A DNA stretch of 64,000 bases, taken from the NCBI GenBank assembly GCA_009746045.1, contig RPFO01000299.1, positions 1,205,807-1,269,806 on the forward strand, in the 5' to 3' direction. The DNA comes from Mesostigma viride (Eukaryota; Streptophyta; Mesostigmatophyceae; Mesostigmatales; Mesostigmataceae). A model generated the notes under the pieces. It was not told where the DNA came from, did not search any database, and was given only the letters and a program-made list of their open reading frames with translations. Within the stretch, counting starts at the first letter, position 1. Each line of letters opens with the position of its first letter. Both the position numbers and the translations under genes were made by a program. This document shows, in pieces, positions 31,534-42,999 of the stretch.

Positions 31534-33852
31534 CGTAGTGCAATTTCCTCAGATCAAAGCAATACCTTGATTCTGGCTCATCCCCGTTAGGAAACGCAAG
31601 CGTCCACGGGGACTTGGTCCGTGGCTTGACCATAGCAATGCGGCCTACATCCCACACCAACTCATCCCCCAATCTCAGCAGCTTGCGCGCCTTCAGCAAC
31701 CATTTTTGAGCTATGATGGTGCCAACCGGTACGGTGGTCGTTGTCACCTCTGTTGGAAGAGGCAACACGGTGGCCTGAGGGAGCACCTGCTTGATGTAGT
31801 GCATCAACCCCAGATCTGAAGGTGGTGGGCACTGAGCACGTGTCTTAGGTGCTGTTGGCGGCTGTGGAAGGATGGCCATGTTCTCTTCTAGAGGCTGCGG
31901 CACGCCTGGATCCTTTGTTGCAGATGGGGACTTGGTCTCTGTTGATCCGCGCCGGGCCGTGGAAACTTTCGCTGGTGTCATGCCCTTCCTCTTTGAAGAA
32001 GCCTGCGAAGGCACTGCACACATCAATTGCAAAAAAGAGACTTTGTTGGGATCATATAAACAAACAGGGAATGCATTTACAAATGGGAAACGGGGAAGCT
32101 GCTGGTGAATGGGGGTTATGTATGCTATGGTGGCAAACGAACATAGCAAGGTCGCAATAAGGTTGAGCGAAAAGAATATCAGAGTGCATCGTCAGTGCAG
32201 AAACTGAGATACTTGCTAAGTAAAATACATGTATGCCAATGCAAAAAGAGACAAGAATAAAACAACCCAGATTGGAAGTGATCTGATATTACTTACAGGG
32301 AATGGCCCGCTGCACGGGCGAAGTAGAGCTGACCACCGGAAACAGCGTCACAGGTCCATCACGAGCAGCCACCGGAGTGGGCTCACAACCGGCCACCAGC
32401 ATGGATTCCAGGGCTGGGCCGGGCTTTGGCCGGGCTTCGGATGCATCCACCCGGCAGGGCTGGGGCAGGGCCTTTGAATCGATACATGGAGACTCACATG
32501 CGAGCAGAAGCGATAAATTCTTCGAATAGTGGGGCTTCACATGTGGACCTGGTTCATGCAGGTGCCAGGATGGGCACCAGAGGAACCCAGGTGCAGGCGC
32601 CAGCACCGGTGTCAATGTCCCAGCCAGGTCCACGGCTGGATGAAAAAGGAAAGACACATGCAATTAAAGAAGTCAAAAGTCAGCTTGAATGAAAAAGAAA
32701 ACCAATATACACACAAAAAAGTGTGGGACTTCATAAAGATAATAATGCACAAAGTTGAAGGGTAAATACAGGCAAATTGATACGTTGTAAGTTTCCATGA
32801 AGCAACAGTAAGGCCCGTATACCAAAGGGGGAAAAAAGGGAACTTACGTGCCAGCACGGGGGCAGATGGACAGCCTGGCAGTGGTGGTGGTGGCATGGCC
32901 ACGACAGTGGGTGCCGGCACGGCGCTCATCTGCTGGTCAAACTGCGCATTGATTGCGTCGATTTGGGCCTGCATTTGGGCCTGCAAAGCAGCAATGCGGG
33001 CGGCCCTTACAGCCTCGAGGCTTACAGGCAGCTGCATGGTCCCGGCGGTGACTTCAGCAGGGTTGGCTTTTGACGACGACTTGGCTTTTGCAGTTTTCCT
33101 TGCTTTTTGGACGCCCGGCTGTGGTGTTCACCATGAAGAACAAAGCACAGCATCCGAAGGAACATAATAATGCACTCGATCAGAAAACTATCGATGGCCA
33201 TACGGCGAGTAGAAAGTACGGTTGCACTACAAGATTGCTGGCTGCATTCGTCATAGACAACGGATGCATACCAAGACACGGCAGTTCATGAGTATTCTTT
33301 GTTTAATTACCTGTTTGGGCTGGTTGGTTACGCAGGCAAGCGGGGCACGTTGCTGTTCAACCTTAGCCACTCTGTTGGCAGCTCTCTTTGCCGCTAGCTG
33401 CGCCTCGTGCTTTCGGATGTATAGACGCCTCGCTAGCTCCCTTTCAACTATCGCTTCAGGCGGTTCCAAAGCAGGAGGATCGGGGAGAGACTTCACTGCG
33501 GTTGTCGCCGCTGTCGGTCCGTTCAGGACTTCATTCAGTTTCCTGCTGCTCTCTGCCGCAACGGCTGCAGAGTAATAGGCCTTTGCATCATTTAACTCGT
33601 CCTGGGCCAGTAGAGGTAAGAAGTCAGAACAAATCGCCTTGATCCGCGACCACAAACATCCTTCAGCAGTTCTTGATCTTGGTCCTTCTTTGCTACACCC
33701 TCCAGCAACCACTCCTTCGATTGCGCCGCGACGACTTCCCTAAGAGTCCGCAGCCGACTATCGGCTTGCATATGCTTCAGAGGGTGTAGTTCTACGGACT
33801 TGGCGGCACGAAAGTTTGCCCACTTTACTGGATCGGCGGCGATCCCCACCAT
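31534..33852 (-). CDS. spliced minus-strand gene inside the CACTA, function unknown
   Basis: Exons read on the minus strand: 33852-33311 (start ATG, MVGIAADPVKWANFRAAK; donor CAG/GTAATT), 33118-32848 (acceptor CACAG, donor GTAAGT), 32635-32297 (donor GTAAGT) and 32013-31534 (donor GTGAGG). Phases agree at each junction. A one-base frameshift sits in exon 1 near 33650. The protein is helical and basic at first (VERELARRLYIRKHEAQLAA), then Ala/Gln-rich (AQMQAQIDAINAQFDQQM), then Pro-rich, and ends in a segment that looks folded (LGDELVWDVGRIAMVKPRT). The gene diverges from the plus-strand ORFs after 34655. CACTA elements often carry a second, DNA-binding protein gene; that role is only a guess. 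More exons may follow downstream. Confidence 0.55.
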
Positions 33853-34654
33853 TCTTCCCCACTAACCAGACCACCCCCAGCCGACATTAACGCGTTTGCG
33901 TGCTCCATCCTTGGCGCCGTTGTCATTTCTTAATGACAAGGCGCAAGTTTTGAATTCGCACAACGGCACTGTGCTTATTGCGGGTGTCAATTTTGCGCGG
34001 CAATTAAAAGGAACTCCGTCCGATCTTGGCCCATCTACCGTCAATCATCTCTCCCGGCGGAAGTCGACAGGATCTTACTTTAGGAGCGAATCCTGCTGAT
34101 CTGAACGCCATGGCGCAAAGTATCGGATTCGGGGAAATCGGTATATTTAGTATTCAATTATAAACCAGAGAGGTGAAATAAGAAATAAGTATCACCGAAT
34201 CCTGAATGAAGGTGGTCACACACTGGTGTGACGTTGACAGGCTAAGGGGCTAATAAGGCGAAAGTATCGGATTCGGGCCTCTCACTGCCATGGTTAACGG
34301 TGCAAAGGTGACATCTTGTTCGAGTAGGATTGAATCCGCATCAAGAAGCTGCGGTTACATAGATTACCCGGCAACTTGGACGGTTAACATAACTGACGCA
34401 TGCGTAGCCGCGGGAATGGCCCACGCGGTCCGTTGGCTAGCTCGACAGTCAGACGCGGTCGGTGCCCCTTCGTTCCTTAGCGTTTTAGGCATGCAAGGAC
34501 ACAGCCGGGGGCCACGAAAACACCTCGTTGCCGCCGCCATGGCGGTAGCCATGGCGGCAGCAACGAGGAGGGCCCGCGGCCGCCTTGCCGCGGGCCGCTT
34601 TGCTGCGGGCCCTCCTCGTTGCTGCCGCCATTGGTTGTTTAGTCCTTTTCAACC
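33853..34654. promoter_or_regulatory. divergent intergenic region with strong GC hairpins
   Basis: Lies between the start of the minus-strand gene and the plus-strand ORF at 34655, so it probably holds both promoters. The sequence TATCGGATTCGGG occurs twice (34121 and 34265). At 34526-34632 CCTCGTTGCCGCCGCCATGG pairs with CCATGGCGGCAGCAACGAGG across three bases, and a second GGGCCCGCGG-type hairpin follows; the outermost CCTCGTTGC(T/C)GCCGCCAT is present three times. Confidence 0.5.
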
Positions 34655-34816
34655 ATGGAGGAACAAGGTCTTGACGACTTCCTCATGGAGGGCTGGGCCG
34701 ATGAGTACCGAACTGGGCCTGAGGCAGCTATGGAATTCGCCTGGAATTTCGATGCTGCTGCAAACAGAGTGCATTTGGAGACGCCTTTATACCCAGCCCT
34801 GCCAGCCGTTAAGAAT
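34655..34816 (+). CDS. possible first exon of a plus-strand CACTA gene
   Basis: ATG-initiated, acidic (MEEQGLDDFLMEGWADEYRT), with non-repetitive composition for about 54 codons up to PALPAVKN, where a GTACTC could act as a weak donor. After that the frame reads hydrophobic, T-rich sequence typical of an intron. Its head-to-head position with the minus-strand gene supports it. No family recognised. Confidence 0.35.
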
Positions 34817-34959
34817 GTACTCCAGCACAAGTACATTTTGAGTTTTTCCAAGTTTCTTGTTTTTTGCTTGTTTCAAGTTCAGTTTTGCATAAAAAGTGTC
34901 CCCATAGCCCCTGGATCTCATCTGGAGGTAGTTGAACTAGTATATGCTACAATATACTA

Positions 34960-35470
34960 GGTTGTACTATTTTCTACTACATTTATACTATAATGTACTA
35001 AATTGAACTACATCTGAACTAAATGTAACTGTGATTGATGCCCCTGTAACGTCTCCCAATGCTCAATAACAGGTCTGGCCACCATTGGTGACCTCCTAGA
35101 GCCATTCACAGCTGCATTTCGTGGATCACCGCACAAAAAAAAATGTTTTACTTAGCCTTATCAACATGGGAATGAGGGCTTTGGTGTGCAAACATGCATG
35201 TGTGCTAAAAATTGGACATTCTTCTGACACTGCGCGAGAGTCTGGTAATACTTAAGCACTTCAGGTCATGATCGAAGTATAGAATGAACTGATGCAAGCA
35301 ATCAAGCATTATGCAAGGAATGGAATGCTGCAATGAATTTTAGCAGTAATACTTGCAACTAGGGAACACACGATAAAGTCACGAATCTGACATGCATTGT
35401 GCCGTCATGGCACATGCATGAACATGTACACGAACAGAGGATCACGCGGACGCCCACGTGCACGCGCATG
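34960..35470. other. non-coding AT-rich stretch
   Basis: Includes a run of TACTA-like words (34935-35015). No ORF with support; I see nothing else in it. Confidence 0.4.
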
Positions 35471-35584
35471 GCAATCCCCATGCCCCCCCCCCCCACACAC
35501 ACACAAGCCCCAACTCCAAACATTGCACCAATGACCCACCCACCCAAACCCAACCCCAGCCCCCCTGACCCCCCCAACGCCCAT

Positions 35585-36712
35585 GCACACGCCCATGCCC
35601 CCGCCCCGCCCCCGCCCCCGCCCCCGCCCCGCCCCCGCCCCGCCCCCGCCCCGCCCCCGCCCCCGCCCCGCCCCGCCCCCGCCCCCGCCCCCGCCCCCGC
35701 CCATGCCCATGCCCCTGCCCCCGCACCCGCCCATTCTCACCCACGCCCACGCCCACGCCCACGCCCACGCCCACGCCCATGCCCACGCCCACGCCCACGC
35801 CCACGCCCACGCCCACGCCCACGCCCACGCCCACGCCACGCCCACGCCACGCCCACGCCCACGCCCACGCCCACGCCCACGCCCACGCCCACGCCCACGC
35901 CCACGCCCACGCCCACGCCCACGCCCACGCCCACGCCCACCCTAGCCTCACCCCTACTCCAAGCCACAATTATACCCAAAGCCACAGCCAGAAGTAGAGC
36001 GCAGCTGCAACAATAGCAGACGTAGCTGAGACACACACCTACCCACGCCAACGCCCACGCCCACGCCACGCCCACGCCCACGCCCACGCCCACGCCCACG
36101 CCCACGCCCACGCCCACGCCCACGCCCACGCCCACGCCCACGCCCACGCCCACGCCCACGCCCACGCCCACGCCCACGCCCACGCCCACGCCCACGCCCA
36201 CGCCCACGCCCACGCCCACGCCCACGCCCACGCCCACCCACGCCCACGCCCACGCCCACGCCCACGCCCACGCCACGCCCACGCCCACGCCCACGCCCAC
36301 GCCCACGCCCACGCCCACGCCCACGCCCACGCCCACGCCCACGCCCACGCCCACGCCCACGCCCACGCCCACGCCCACGCCCACGCCCACACCCACCCAC
36401 GCCCACGCCCACGCCACGCCCACGCCCACGCCCACACCCACACCCACGCCCACGCCCACGCCCACGCCCACGCCCACGCCCACGCCCACGCCCACGCCCA
36501 CGCCTACGCCCACGCCCACGCCCACGCCCACGCCCACGCCCATGCCAACGCCCACGCCCACGCCCACGCCCACGCCCACGCCCACGCCCACGCCCACACC
36601 CACGCCCACGCCCACGCCCACGCCCACGCCCACGCCCGCGCCCATGCCCACGCTCACGCCCACGCCCACGCCCACGCCCGCGCCTGCGCCCACCCTAGCC
36701 TCACCCCTACTC
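35585..36712. repeat. CCCACG hexanucleotide minisatellite
   Basis: Over 1.1 kb of (CCCACG)n with CCCGCC variants at its left end, broken once at 35941-36045 by a unique segment (CCTAGCCTCACCCCTACTCC) that recurs at 36694-36712. Six-base periodicity keeps every frame open, giving false ORFs of Val-Gly, Ala-Trp or Pro-Thr dipeptides. Confidence 0.95.
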
Positions 36713-36960
36713 CAAGCCACAAATGCACCGTAAGCCACAGCCAGAAGTACAGCACAGCAGCGACAATTGCAGACTTAGCCCAGACACACACCTACCCACG
36801 TCAATGCCCCTGCCCAGAGACTCGCGGCCTCATCCCACCCCCCTGCACGAACAGTTCCCAAACAAAAGAAAAGGCAAACAAAAGGAACAAGAGTAGCAAG
36901 CTGCATTGCGAGCACATATGCCAGTTCTGGTGCACATGCCAGGCCGAAAGCAACTCATGA

Positions 36961-37116
36961 TTGCCCCTGCCCCTGCCCCTGCCCCTACCCCTGCCCCTGC
37001 CCCTGCCCCTGCCCCTGCCCCTGCCCCTGCCCCTGCCCCTGCCCCTGCCCCTGCCCCTGCCCCTGCCCCTGCCCCTGCCCCTGCCCCTGCCCCTGCCCCT
37101 GCTCCTGCCCCTGCCA
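36961..37116. repeat. CCCCTG hexanucleotide array
   Basis: About 25 copies of CCCCTG with rare variants. The false ORFs are Ala-Gly or Pro-Ala dipeptide repeats. Confidence 0.95.
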
Positions 37117-38316
37117 TCACCATTCTAACCACCACACATTACGAAAAGCAAGAAGAAATTATAATAATAATAATAAGAAATTATAAGAAGAAGAAATAAT
37201 AATAATAAACAAGCACAAAGTTGACTGCACATGCGACTGTACCAGTAGGCACGTAGCAAATTTTAGCTGCAGCTTCAATTTCAACTTCATTGCAATTGCA
37301 AGTGTGACTGCATGTGTAATTGCACTACCAATGCCTAATGCCCACTGCATGTGCCCAGTGCGAATGCAATTCAAAAGCAACATGCAATCGAAATTACAGC
37401 TGAAGCCGGCTATTAACAAAGATATTTAAAGCAGTTGTTAACTACAGAGACCCAATGAAAATGCAAATGCAATGAAAAAGCAACAGAAGTTGAAGCCACT
37501 GCCACTCTACCTGCCGACAGTAACACCACCGCCAGCACCCACTCATATCCCAACGACAAGGAAATAGAATTGCCCAAAGCCAGACATACATTGGGACGCA
37601 TAAGCAAACGGCAACGCAAGCGCACATGCAAATGTATACGCAAAGGCAAAGGCAAAGGCAAAGGCAAACGCAAACGCAAACGCAAACGCAAGCTTGTCAT
37701 GTACCTACGCTTAACTGCAAACGCAAACTGTGCACGAAGCAAAAAGATTGGATGGCCAAGATCATGGCAAATACGAGGGCCGAAAACAATCCAACTTCAT
37801 CTAAATGTCCGAAATCCTCACGACGTTTCGATGCGCGCTTGAATGTCGAAGGCCTGCGCCGATTATCGATCATAAGTCGAATGTGTAATTGTCGGCTTAT
37901 GAGAACTGCTTTGCGACAGTATCACGTCAGGCCGTTCCTGTGCAGCCATTTTCCCTGTGCAGCGGGTGGACAACGTTCACTTTCCGCATTATTCATGGCT
38001 ATCGAAGTTAATTCTTACCGACCCCGGCTGCCATGGCCACTGGCCACGCATATCAAGTTCAGGTATTCCCGACCTGTAGCGCAGCAGATTTCTGTTGGAA
38101 GGCATCCTAAGCATCGTGATAAAAGAAATCCGAACAATAGACATTCATGCTGCATCTAAGGACATTATGGCATTTGTATATACTGCAAGTACATGTATCG
38201 ACATTGCCGTGATTGCTAACCCCGACTCACCATGAACAGGAACTTTCCCTCTGCCTCCATGAAATGTACTTCGTGAAATGTACTGTAATACATATGATGT
38301 ACTACGATGATAATCA
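37117..38316. other. non-coding stretch with short AT and GCAAAC repeats
   Basis: TAA/GAA-rich run at 37150-37205 and GGCAAA/CGCAAA hexamers at 37635-37695. Short ORFs here carry no recognisable domain. Confidence 0.5.
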
Positions 38317-38931
38317 TCCCAGCAAAGCCATAGTACACCTTCCGTTTCGACCGCCATGTCGGCCACTAGTCCGGATAGCTCAATGTGCACCTGACCTTGA
38401 CACTAATCGCACAAACAGCCACAATTTTGCAAGCAAGAAGACATGGCTACCTCGGCATTTCATGAAATGTACTTCGTGAAATGCATTTCGTGAAATGTAC
38501 TAAGGAACGTGATTGGCCGGCGTTCGCTCGCCAAATCTCGCAAAATGTACTAAGGCACGTGATTGGTCCCGCAAAATGTACTAAGGAACGTGATTGGCCG
38601 GCGAAGATTCTGTTTGCTGCAATTAAAATTCCCTACAGAATCTTCGCCGGCCAATCACGTTCCTTAGTACATTTTGCGGGACCAATCACGTGCCTTAGTA
38701 CATTTTGCGAGATTTGGCGAGCGAACGCCGGCCAATCACGTTCCTTAGTACATTTCACGAAATGCATTTCACGAAGTACATTTCATGAAATGCCGAGGTA
38801 GCCATGTCTTCTTGCTTGCAAAATTGTGGCTGTTTGTGCGATTAGTGTCAAGGTCAGGTGCACATTGAGCTATCCGGACTAGTGGCCGACATGGCGGTCG
38901 AAACGGAAGGTGTGCTATGGCTTTGCTGGGA
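38317..38931. repeat. 297-bp-arm inverted repeat with 21-nt loop
   Basis: Left arm 38317-38613 and right arm 38635-38931 are complementary at nearly every position without indels (the one mismatch I noticed is TAGTACACC against TAGCACACC). The loop is TTGCTGCAATTAAAATTCCCT minus its first base overlap, 21 nt at 38614-38634. Within each arm GTGATTGGCCGGCG and AAATGTACTAAGG recur two or three times. The outer part of the right arm continues into the ORF at 38858-39364. As RNA it would form a very stable hairpin. Confidence 0.9.
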
Positions 38932-39420
38932 CATAATCGTGGCTATCTGCTTCCTGGCTTTCGCTATCATGGTGATGGGACACCATGGGAAGCGCAAGTT
39001 CGCAGCCATAGTGCTAAGCGGCAGCACCCATGCCGGCAGCCTAGTGACCGACGAGACGTTCGACTGTAAGTGCGGCCACGAGTGCATGAAGCCCATTAGA
39101 ATATCACATCTCCAGGCATTGCGAAGCGCCTGGTTTTCGCCCGGGCGGAAGCAAGAGGACAGGAAGGCGGCGATAAAGCAGCAGCTGCACCAGGGGGGGT
39201 ACGACGCCATAACCACGATGTCGTCATCTACTCGTCACAAGTTCGTTCATGGCGCTGGTTTTCGGTTCGTTCTCGACGGGGGAGTCAAGGATATGAACAT
39301 AGGGTTTGTGACCCCTTTTCACTTTCGCGTTTCACTTTCGAGGCGGCCTTCAGGCACTGCCTGAAAATTAGCAACCACGTTTGGAACTCTTCGGACCACC
39401 TGTGAAACTAATCACATTTG
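38858..39420 (+). CDS. unknown ORF with Cys-rich motif
   Basis: ORF from 38858 whose first 24 residues lie in the right arm of the inverted repeat. It then reads a hydrophobic segment (IIVAICFLAFAIMVMG), a cysteine cluster (FDCKCGHECMKPIRISHLQ) and a charged helix (GRKQEDRKAAIKQQLHQ). After a one-base shift near 39320, FEAAFRHCLKISNHVWNSSD continues to 39411. The CxCxxxC followed by a basic helix and later C-L-x-I-S resembles the N-terminal region of some transposon-linked proteins, but that is a pattern impression only. Confidence 0.35.
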
Positions 39421-39792
39421 ATGATGTGCTGGCGGGCCTGGGCATCGCATTTGAGCATTACTTCGAGCAGGGCTCAACAAGCTCGATTCGCCAACTCAAC
39501 CCGAAGAAGCCCTAAGCTGCGGTAAGACATATATTTGTGTGGATGGCTCTTGATATCATGCTGAATTTCTAGTCTTCTCTAGGTGGACAGTTCATGTGCA
39601 GCCATACAGGTCATCCATGTGTGTTTTAACCATGTTGCATGTGCCACAGATATTATGAGCAGTATTTACTAAGTGTGCTGGAGTCGTTGTTGCATGCTTG
39701 TTGTATTTCACAGTTCACGCCTGCATGAACGCATCGTTGATACTAATGATTATTCATATTGCATGACTGTTCTATTGGGGACGCCGCGCTTG

Positions 39793-41553
39793 ATGTCACA
39801 ACGTGGCCGAAAGGGTGCATCCACCGCTGACGGCCGGTGGGTGAAATCGATGGACGCATTTCCGAAGAAGCCAGCCGCGGGCCACACCCATGGCGCGGGC
39901 GGGGGCGCGGGCGGGGGCGGGGGCGGGGGAGAAGGCGCGGGTGCGGGCGCGGGCGCCACCCAAGACGCGGGCGCGGGCGCGGGCCCGGGCGGGGGCGGGG
40001 GCGGGGGCGCAGGCGCCGGCGCGGGTGCGGGCGCGGGCGCCACCCAAGGCGCGCGCGCGGGCGCGGGCGGGGGTGGGGGCGCAGGCGCCGGCGCGGGTGC
40101 GGGCGCGGGCGCCACCGCCGACTTGGATGATGAGCCAGCAACCGAAGCCGAGAGGGAGAGGCACCGCTCTTCGAAGGTGTTCGATCTCGAAGTGTTTTGG
40201 GGCCCGGATATGACCGTGTATGTCCGCTGGCGCCTAGCCGCATCGGAGACGTTGGTAAATGCACCGGTGAACAAGTGGCAGCCCACAGGGCCTAATGGCG
40301 AGGCTTGTGACGGGGTCACGCCCATTGGGTACACCCCGCAGGGAGATCCTGTCTATGGGTGCCTCCTCATAGAGCGTGGCAAGGCCCCCAAAGGAAGTCC
40401 TGGTCTAGTGCCGCTTTTTGAATGGGACGAGGGCGGTGCCAGGAGATGTACCTGCGCTAGCCTTCACAGCCTTTTTCCTGACATCGTCGCCGCTGAGAAG
40501 CAGCAGTTGCTGGACGGATGGATTGAGCAGGTGCCAAAGTCCGTGGAGGATGTGCGTGCCAACAACGAGAATCTGTTCGACATCATGGAGCAAAAGCTCA
40601 AAGAGAAGCGTGAACTGCAAGCGAACAAGGCGGTACCCTTACCGCTGCGATCTGCAGGCGACCAGTCGGTTGCGCGGGCAACACGAGCACTGAGGCTGCC
40701 CATAAAACAAGTAATCTCACACGTCGCTTGCCCTGCCCGCGAGATTCAAGCGCAGATCAACCGCGCATGTGCGCCCGCTGCGCGAGGGAGCACATCAACG
40801 GCAACGCCCGCTTTGCGCACACTGATTTCCGGCAGGCACACCTTCAAGGTGAATGGAAGCCTCATACGACGCAGCGACCTACTCGTTGTTAAGCGGCCAG
40901 CCGTCACCTGCGGGCAGGGAATGCCGTGGGCACCACACATGCTGGTGAAGGTCCTTGATCTGGAAGGCGATCGCACGGAGCGTGACAGCATTGTCGCCTC
41001 TCCTTACTACGCACCGTCGTGGACGGGCCAGTTTTCTAGAGTGACATTAGGTGGCGGCAGCGCAGGGATGACGGTCCCCATTTCTGATGTACACCTGCAG
41101 CACTGGACAGTGGGCGGTACGGCAGAGGTGCACCAGCCTGAGCTGATCAGTACCGGCAAACTGTCAGCTGCCACGGTGGCGGCGTTGAAAGAGCACCCGC
41201 AGATTGACTTTGAGCATTACAAGACTGCCACCGCCGCCAGGGCAGCAGCAAAGGATGACTGCAATGCCTACTTTGCCGAGCATGGAGCACGTGCGCTTAT
41301 CGGGATGCGCCTGTGTGCCCTGTTTCCGGGGATAGCGAGGAAGAGGGAGCGCTTCCATGGCTGGGTCACTAAGGTTCAGGAAAGGGGAGGTCACCTGCTC
41401 ATCAAGGCGATGTGGGCTGATGGGCAGTATGAGGACTATCATGCCCTGGCGGAGGTGACGCAGTTCGTGTGCGGCTGCCCACACCCAGTCGAGGCATTTG
41501 GCCGCGCTCGCTTCTTTCCACAGGAGCTAGGCTGGCACCGTGAACGCAGGTGA
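39793..41553 (+). CDS. large CACTA-internal ORF, Gly/Ala tract and Tudor-like end
   Basis: The frame is open from 39673; a splice-acceptor-like TTTCACAG at 39711 and the ATG at 39793 (MSQRGRKGASTADGR) are better starts. Residues 35-115 from that ATG are a Gly/Ala low-complexity tract from GGGCGC repeats. The remainder is non-repetitive: FDLEVFWGPDMTVYVRWRL, CTCASLHSLFPDIVAAEKQQ, a possible bromo-adjacent or chromatin-reader-like block (PHMLVKVLDLEGDR, SPYYAPSWTGQFSRV) and a final GMRLCALFPG...GWVTKVQE...IKAMWADGQYEDY pattern like plant Tudor/Agenet folds. It ends at 41551-41553. No frameshift is seen over 1.7 kb, unlike its neighbours. Function unknown; the fold suggestions are inference. Confidence 0.6.
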   Translation: MSQRGRKGASTADGRWVKSMDAFPKKPAAGHTHGAGGGAGGGGGGGEGAGAGAGATQDAGAGAGPGGGGGGGAGAGAGAGAGATQGARAGAGGGGGAGAGAGAGAGATADLDDEPATEAERERHRSSKVFDLEVFWGPDMTVYVRWRLAASETLVNAPVNKWQPTGPNGEACDGVTPIGYTPQGDPVYGCLLIERGKAPKGSPGLVPLFEWDEGGARRCTCASLHSLFPDIVAAEKQQLLDGWIEQVPKSVEDVRANNENLFDIMEQKLKEKRELQANKAVPLPLRSAGDQSVARATRALRLPIKQVISHVACPAREIQAQINRACAPAARGSTSTATPALRTLISGRHTFKVNGSLIRRSDLLVVKRPAVTCGQGMPWAPHMLVKVLDLEGDRTERDSIVASPYYAPSWTGQFSRVTLGGGSAGMTVPISDVHLQHWTVGGTAEVHQPELISTGKLSAATVAALKEHPQIDFEHYKTATAARAAAKDDCNAYFAEHGARALIGMRLCALFPGIARKRERFHGWVTKVQERGGHLLIKAMWADGQYEDYHALAEVTQFVCGCPHPVEAFGRARFFPQELGWHRERR

Positions 41554-41599
41554 TGGCACCCACATAGACGATGCCGTCCCTGCTGTGCACAGTGACAGT

Positions 41600-41760
41600 G
41601 AAGGCGGGGAGGAGGAGGAAGAGGGAGAGAAAGAGGGGAGAAAGAGGGGGAGGAGGAGGGGGAGGAGGAGGGAGAGGGGGAGGGAGAGGGGAGGGAGAAT
41701 GGGAGGGGGAGGGGGAGGAGGAAGAGGGAGAGGGAGAGGGAGAGGAGGATGCGGAATGGG
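41600..41760. repeat. purine-only GGGAGG low-complexity tract
   Basis: About 160 bp of almost pure A/G (GAGGAGGGGGAGG and similar). Such mirror-repeat purine tracts can form triplex DNA. It follows the stop of the ORF by about 45 bp. Confidence 0.85.
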
Positions 41761-42204
41761 AGCCGGGGATGACTGGTAGATGAGACGGTGCCATCTACCG
41801 GCGCATGGAATGAAGTGGTAGACAAGTTTACTCATGGTTGTCGGCAAGTAGAGCATGCACGCCTGGCCTAGCTGAATTTAAATCAATGAGTTGAGTTTGG
41901 AGAGGCTGCATTTTGCTTGGATGAAGAATGTGTTAGCATGGCCAAACTTTTATGGCTTGTAGCCAAATCCTCTTGGGGTATGTGCACAGTGTACTAGCGG
42001 TGTTGTGCAATTGCGAGGATTCCTGTCTTGTAGCGATGTGGCCTCTCACCCTGCAGCCTGGTAGATGTGTTGGCATGCAGCCACCCATCATTGGTCATCC
42101 GATCTGGTGTGATTTGCATTTGCACACCTTGTATTAAGGCCATGATATGATGATGTCTTGTTATTTTTAATGTGTATATGCGAAAAGAGGCATAATATGC
42201 TTGT

Positions 42205-42960
42205 ATATAGTGCTAGCAAATGTCACTACCTTTACCTATGCCTGACCTTACAAGTTGAGGATGGTCTAATGTAGTGGCAAACAGGTTATTTACAACAATT
42301 CACAGTTTTCTGACATAGTTTGAGGCAACTATACTTACCAAAATGCTTGAAAAAGGCAAAAATTGCACCATTTATGCTAGCAAACGTCACTATTTTGAGA
42401 TCAAACTGGGCCCAAACTTGGCCCATGGTCTAATCTAGTGGTGTTTAGGTTGCTTCCAACATTTCATAGCTTTCTGACATAGTTTGATATTGTTTAGTAG
42501 CTTACACTGAGCAAAATGCTTGAAAATGGCAAAAAATGCACCATTTATGCTAGCAAACGTCACTATTTTGACGTCAGACTGAGCCCAAACTTGGCCCATG
42601 GTCTAATCTAGTGGTGTTTAGGTTGCTTCCAATATTTCATAGCTTTATGACGTAGTTTGATATTGTTTAGTAGCTTACACTGAGCAAAATGCTTGAAAAT
42701 GGCAAAAAATGCAGTATTTATGCTAGCAAACGTCACTATTTTGAGTTCAGATTGACCCCAAACTTTGTGCATGGTCTATTCTAGTGGTAATTAGGTTGCG
42801 TGCAAATATCCATGATGGTTTGACGTGATTTAGTACTGTTTCCTATTTATTACTATTTAATTTAACAAAAAATGACAAAAATGTACCTTTATTGCTAGCA
42901 AATGTCACCAAGATGACGTCCGATCGATACCAAACTTTGTACGAGGTCTATTTTGGTTGC
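42205..42960. repeat. tandem repeat of about 170 bp, five units
   Basis: GCTAGCAAACGTCACTATTTT-like anchors (first 20 bases shared) occur at about 42212, 42378, 42549, 42722 and 42894, spacing 166-173 bp. The inner three units are most alike (CCCAAACTTGGCCCATGG, GGTGTTTAGGTTGCTTCC); the outer ones are diverged. Non-coding. Confidence 0.85.
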
Positions 42961-42999
42961 AAACATCATGCATGACAATTTTCAGCATAAAAAGACAAA

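Noticed and set aside
34290-34841. 183-codon plus-strand ORF across the GC hairpins
   Set aside because: Composition follows the inverted repeats, and the overlapping acidic ORF at 34655 in another frame is more gene-like.
35405-36738. Several long ORFs (up to 333 codons) of Val-Gly, Ala-Trp, Arg-Gly or Pro-Thr dipeptides
   Set aside because: They are translations of the CCCACG hexanucleotide array, open in all frames because the period is a multiple of three.
38145-38390. Minus-strand ORF starting MHIELSGLVADMA
   Set aside because: It is the left arm of the inverted repeat mirroring the start of the ORF at 38858; no independent support.
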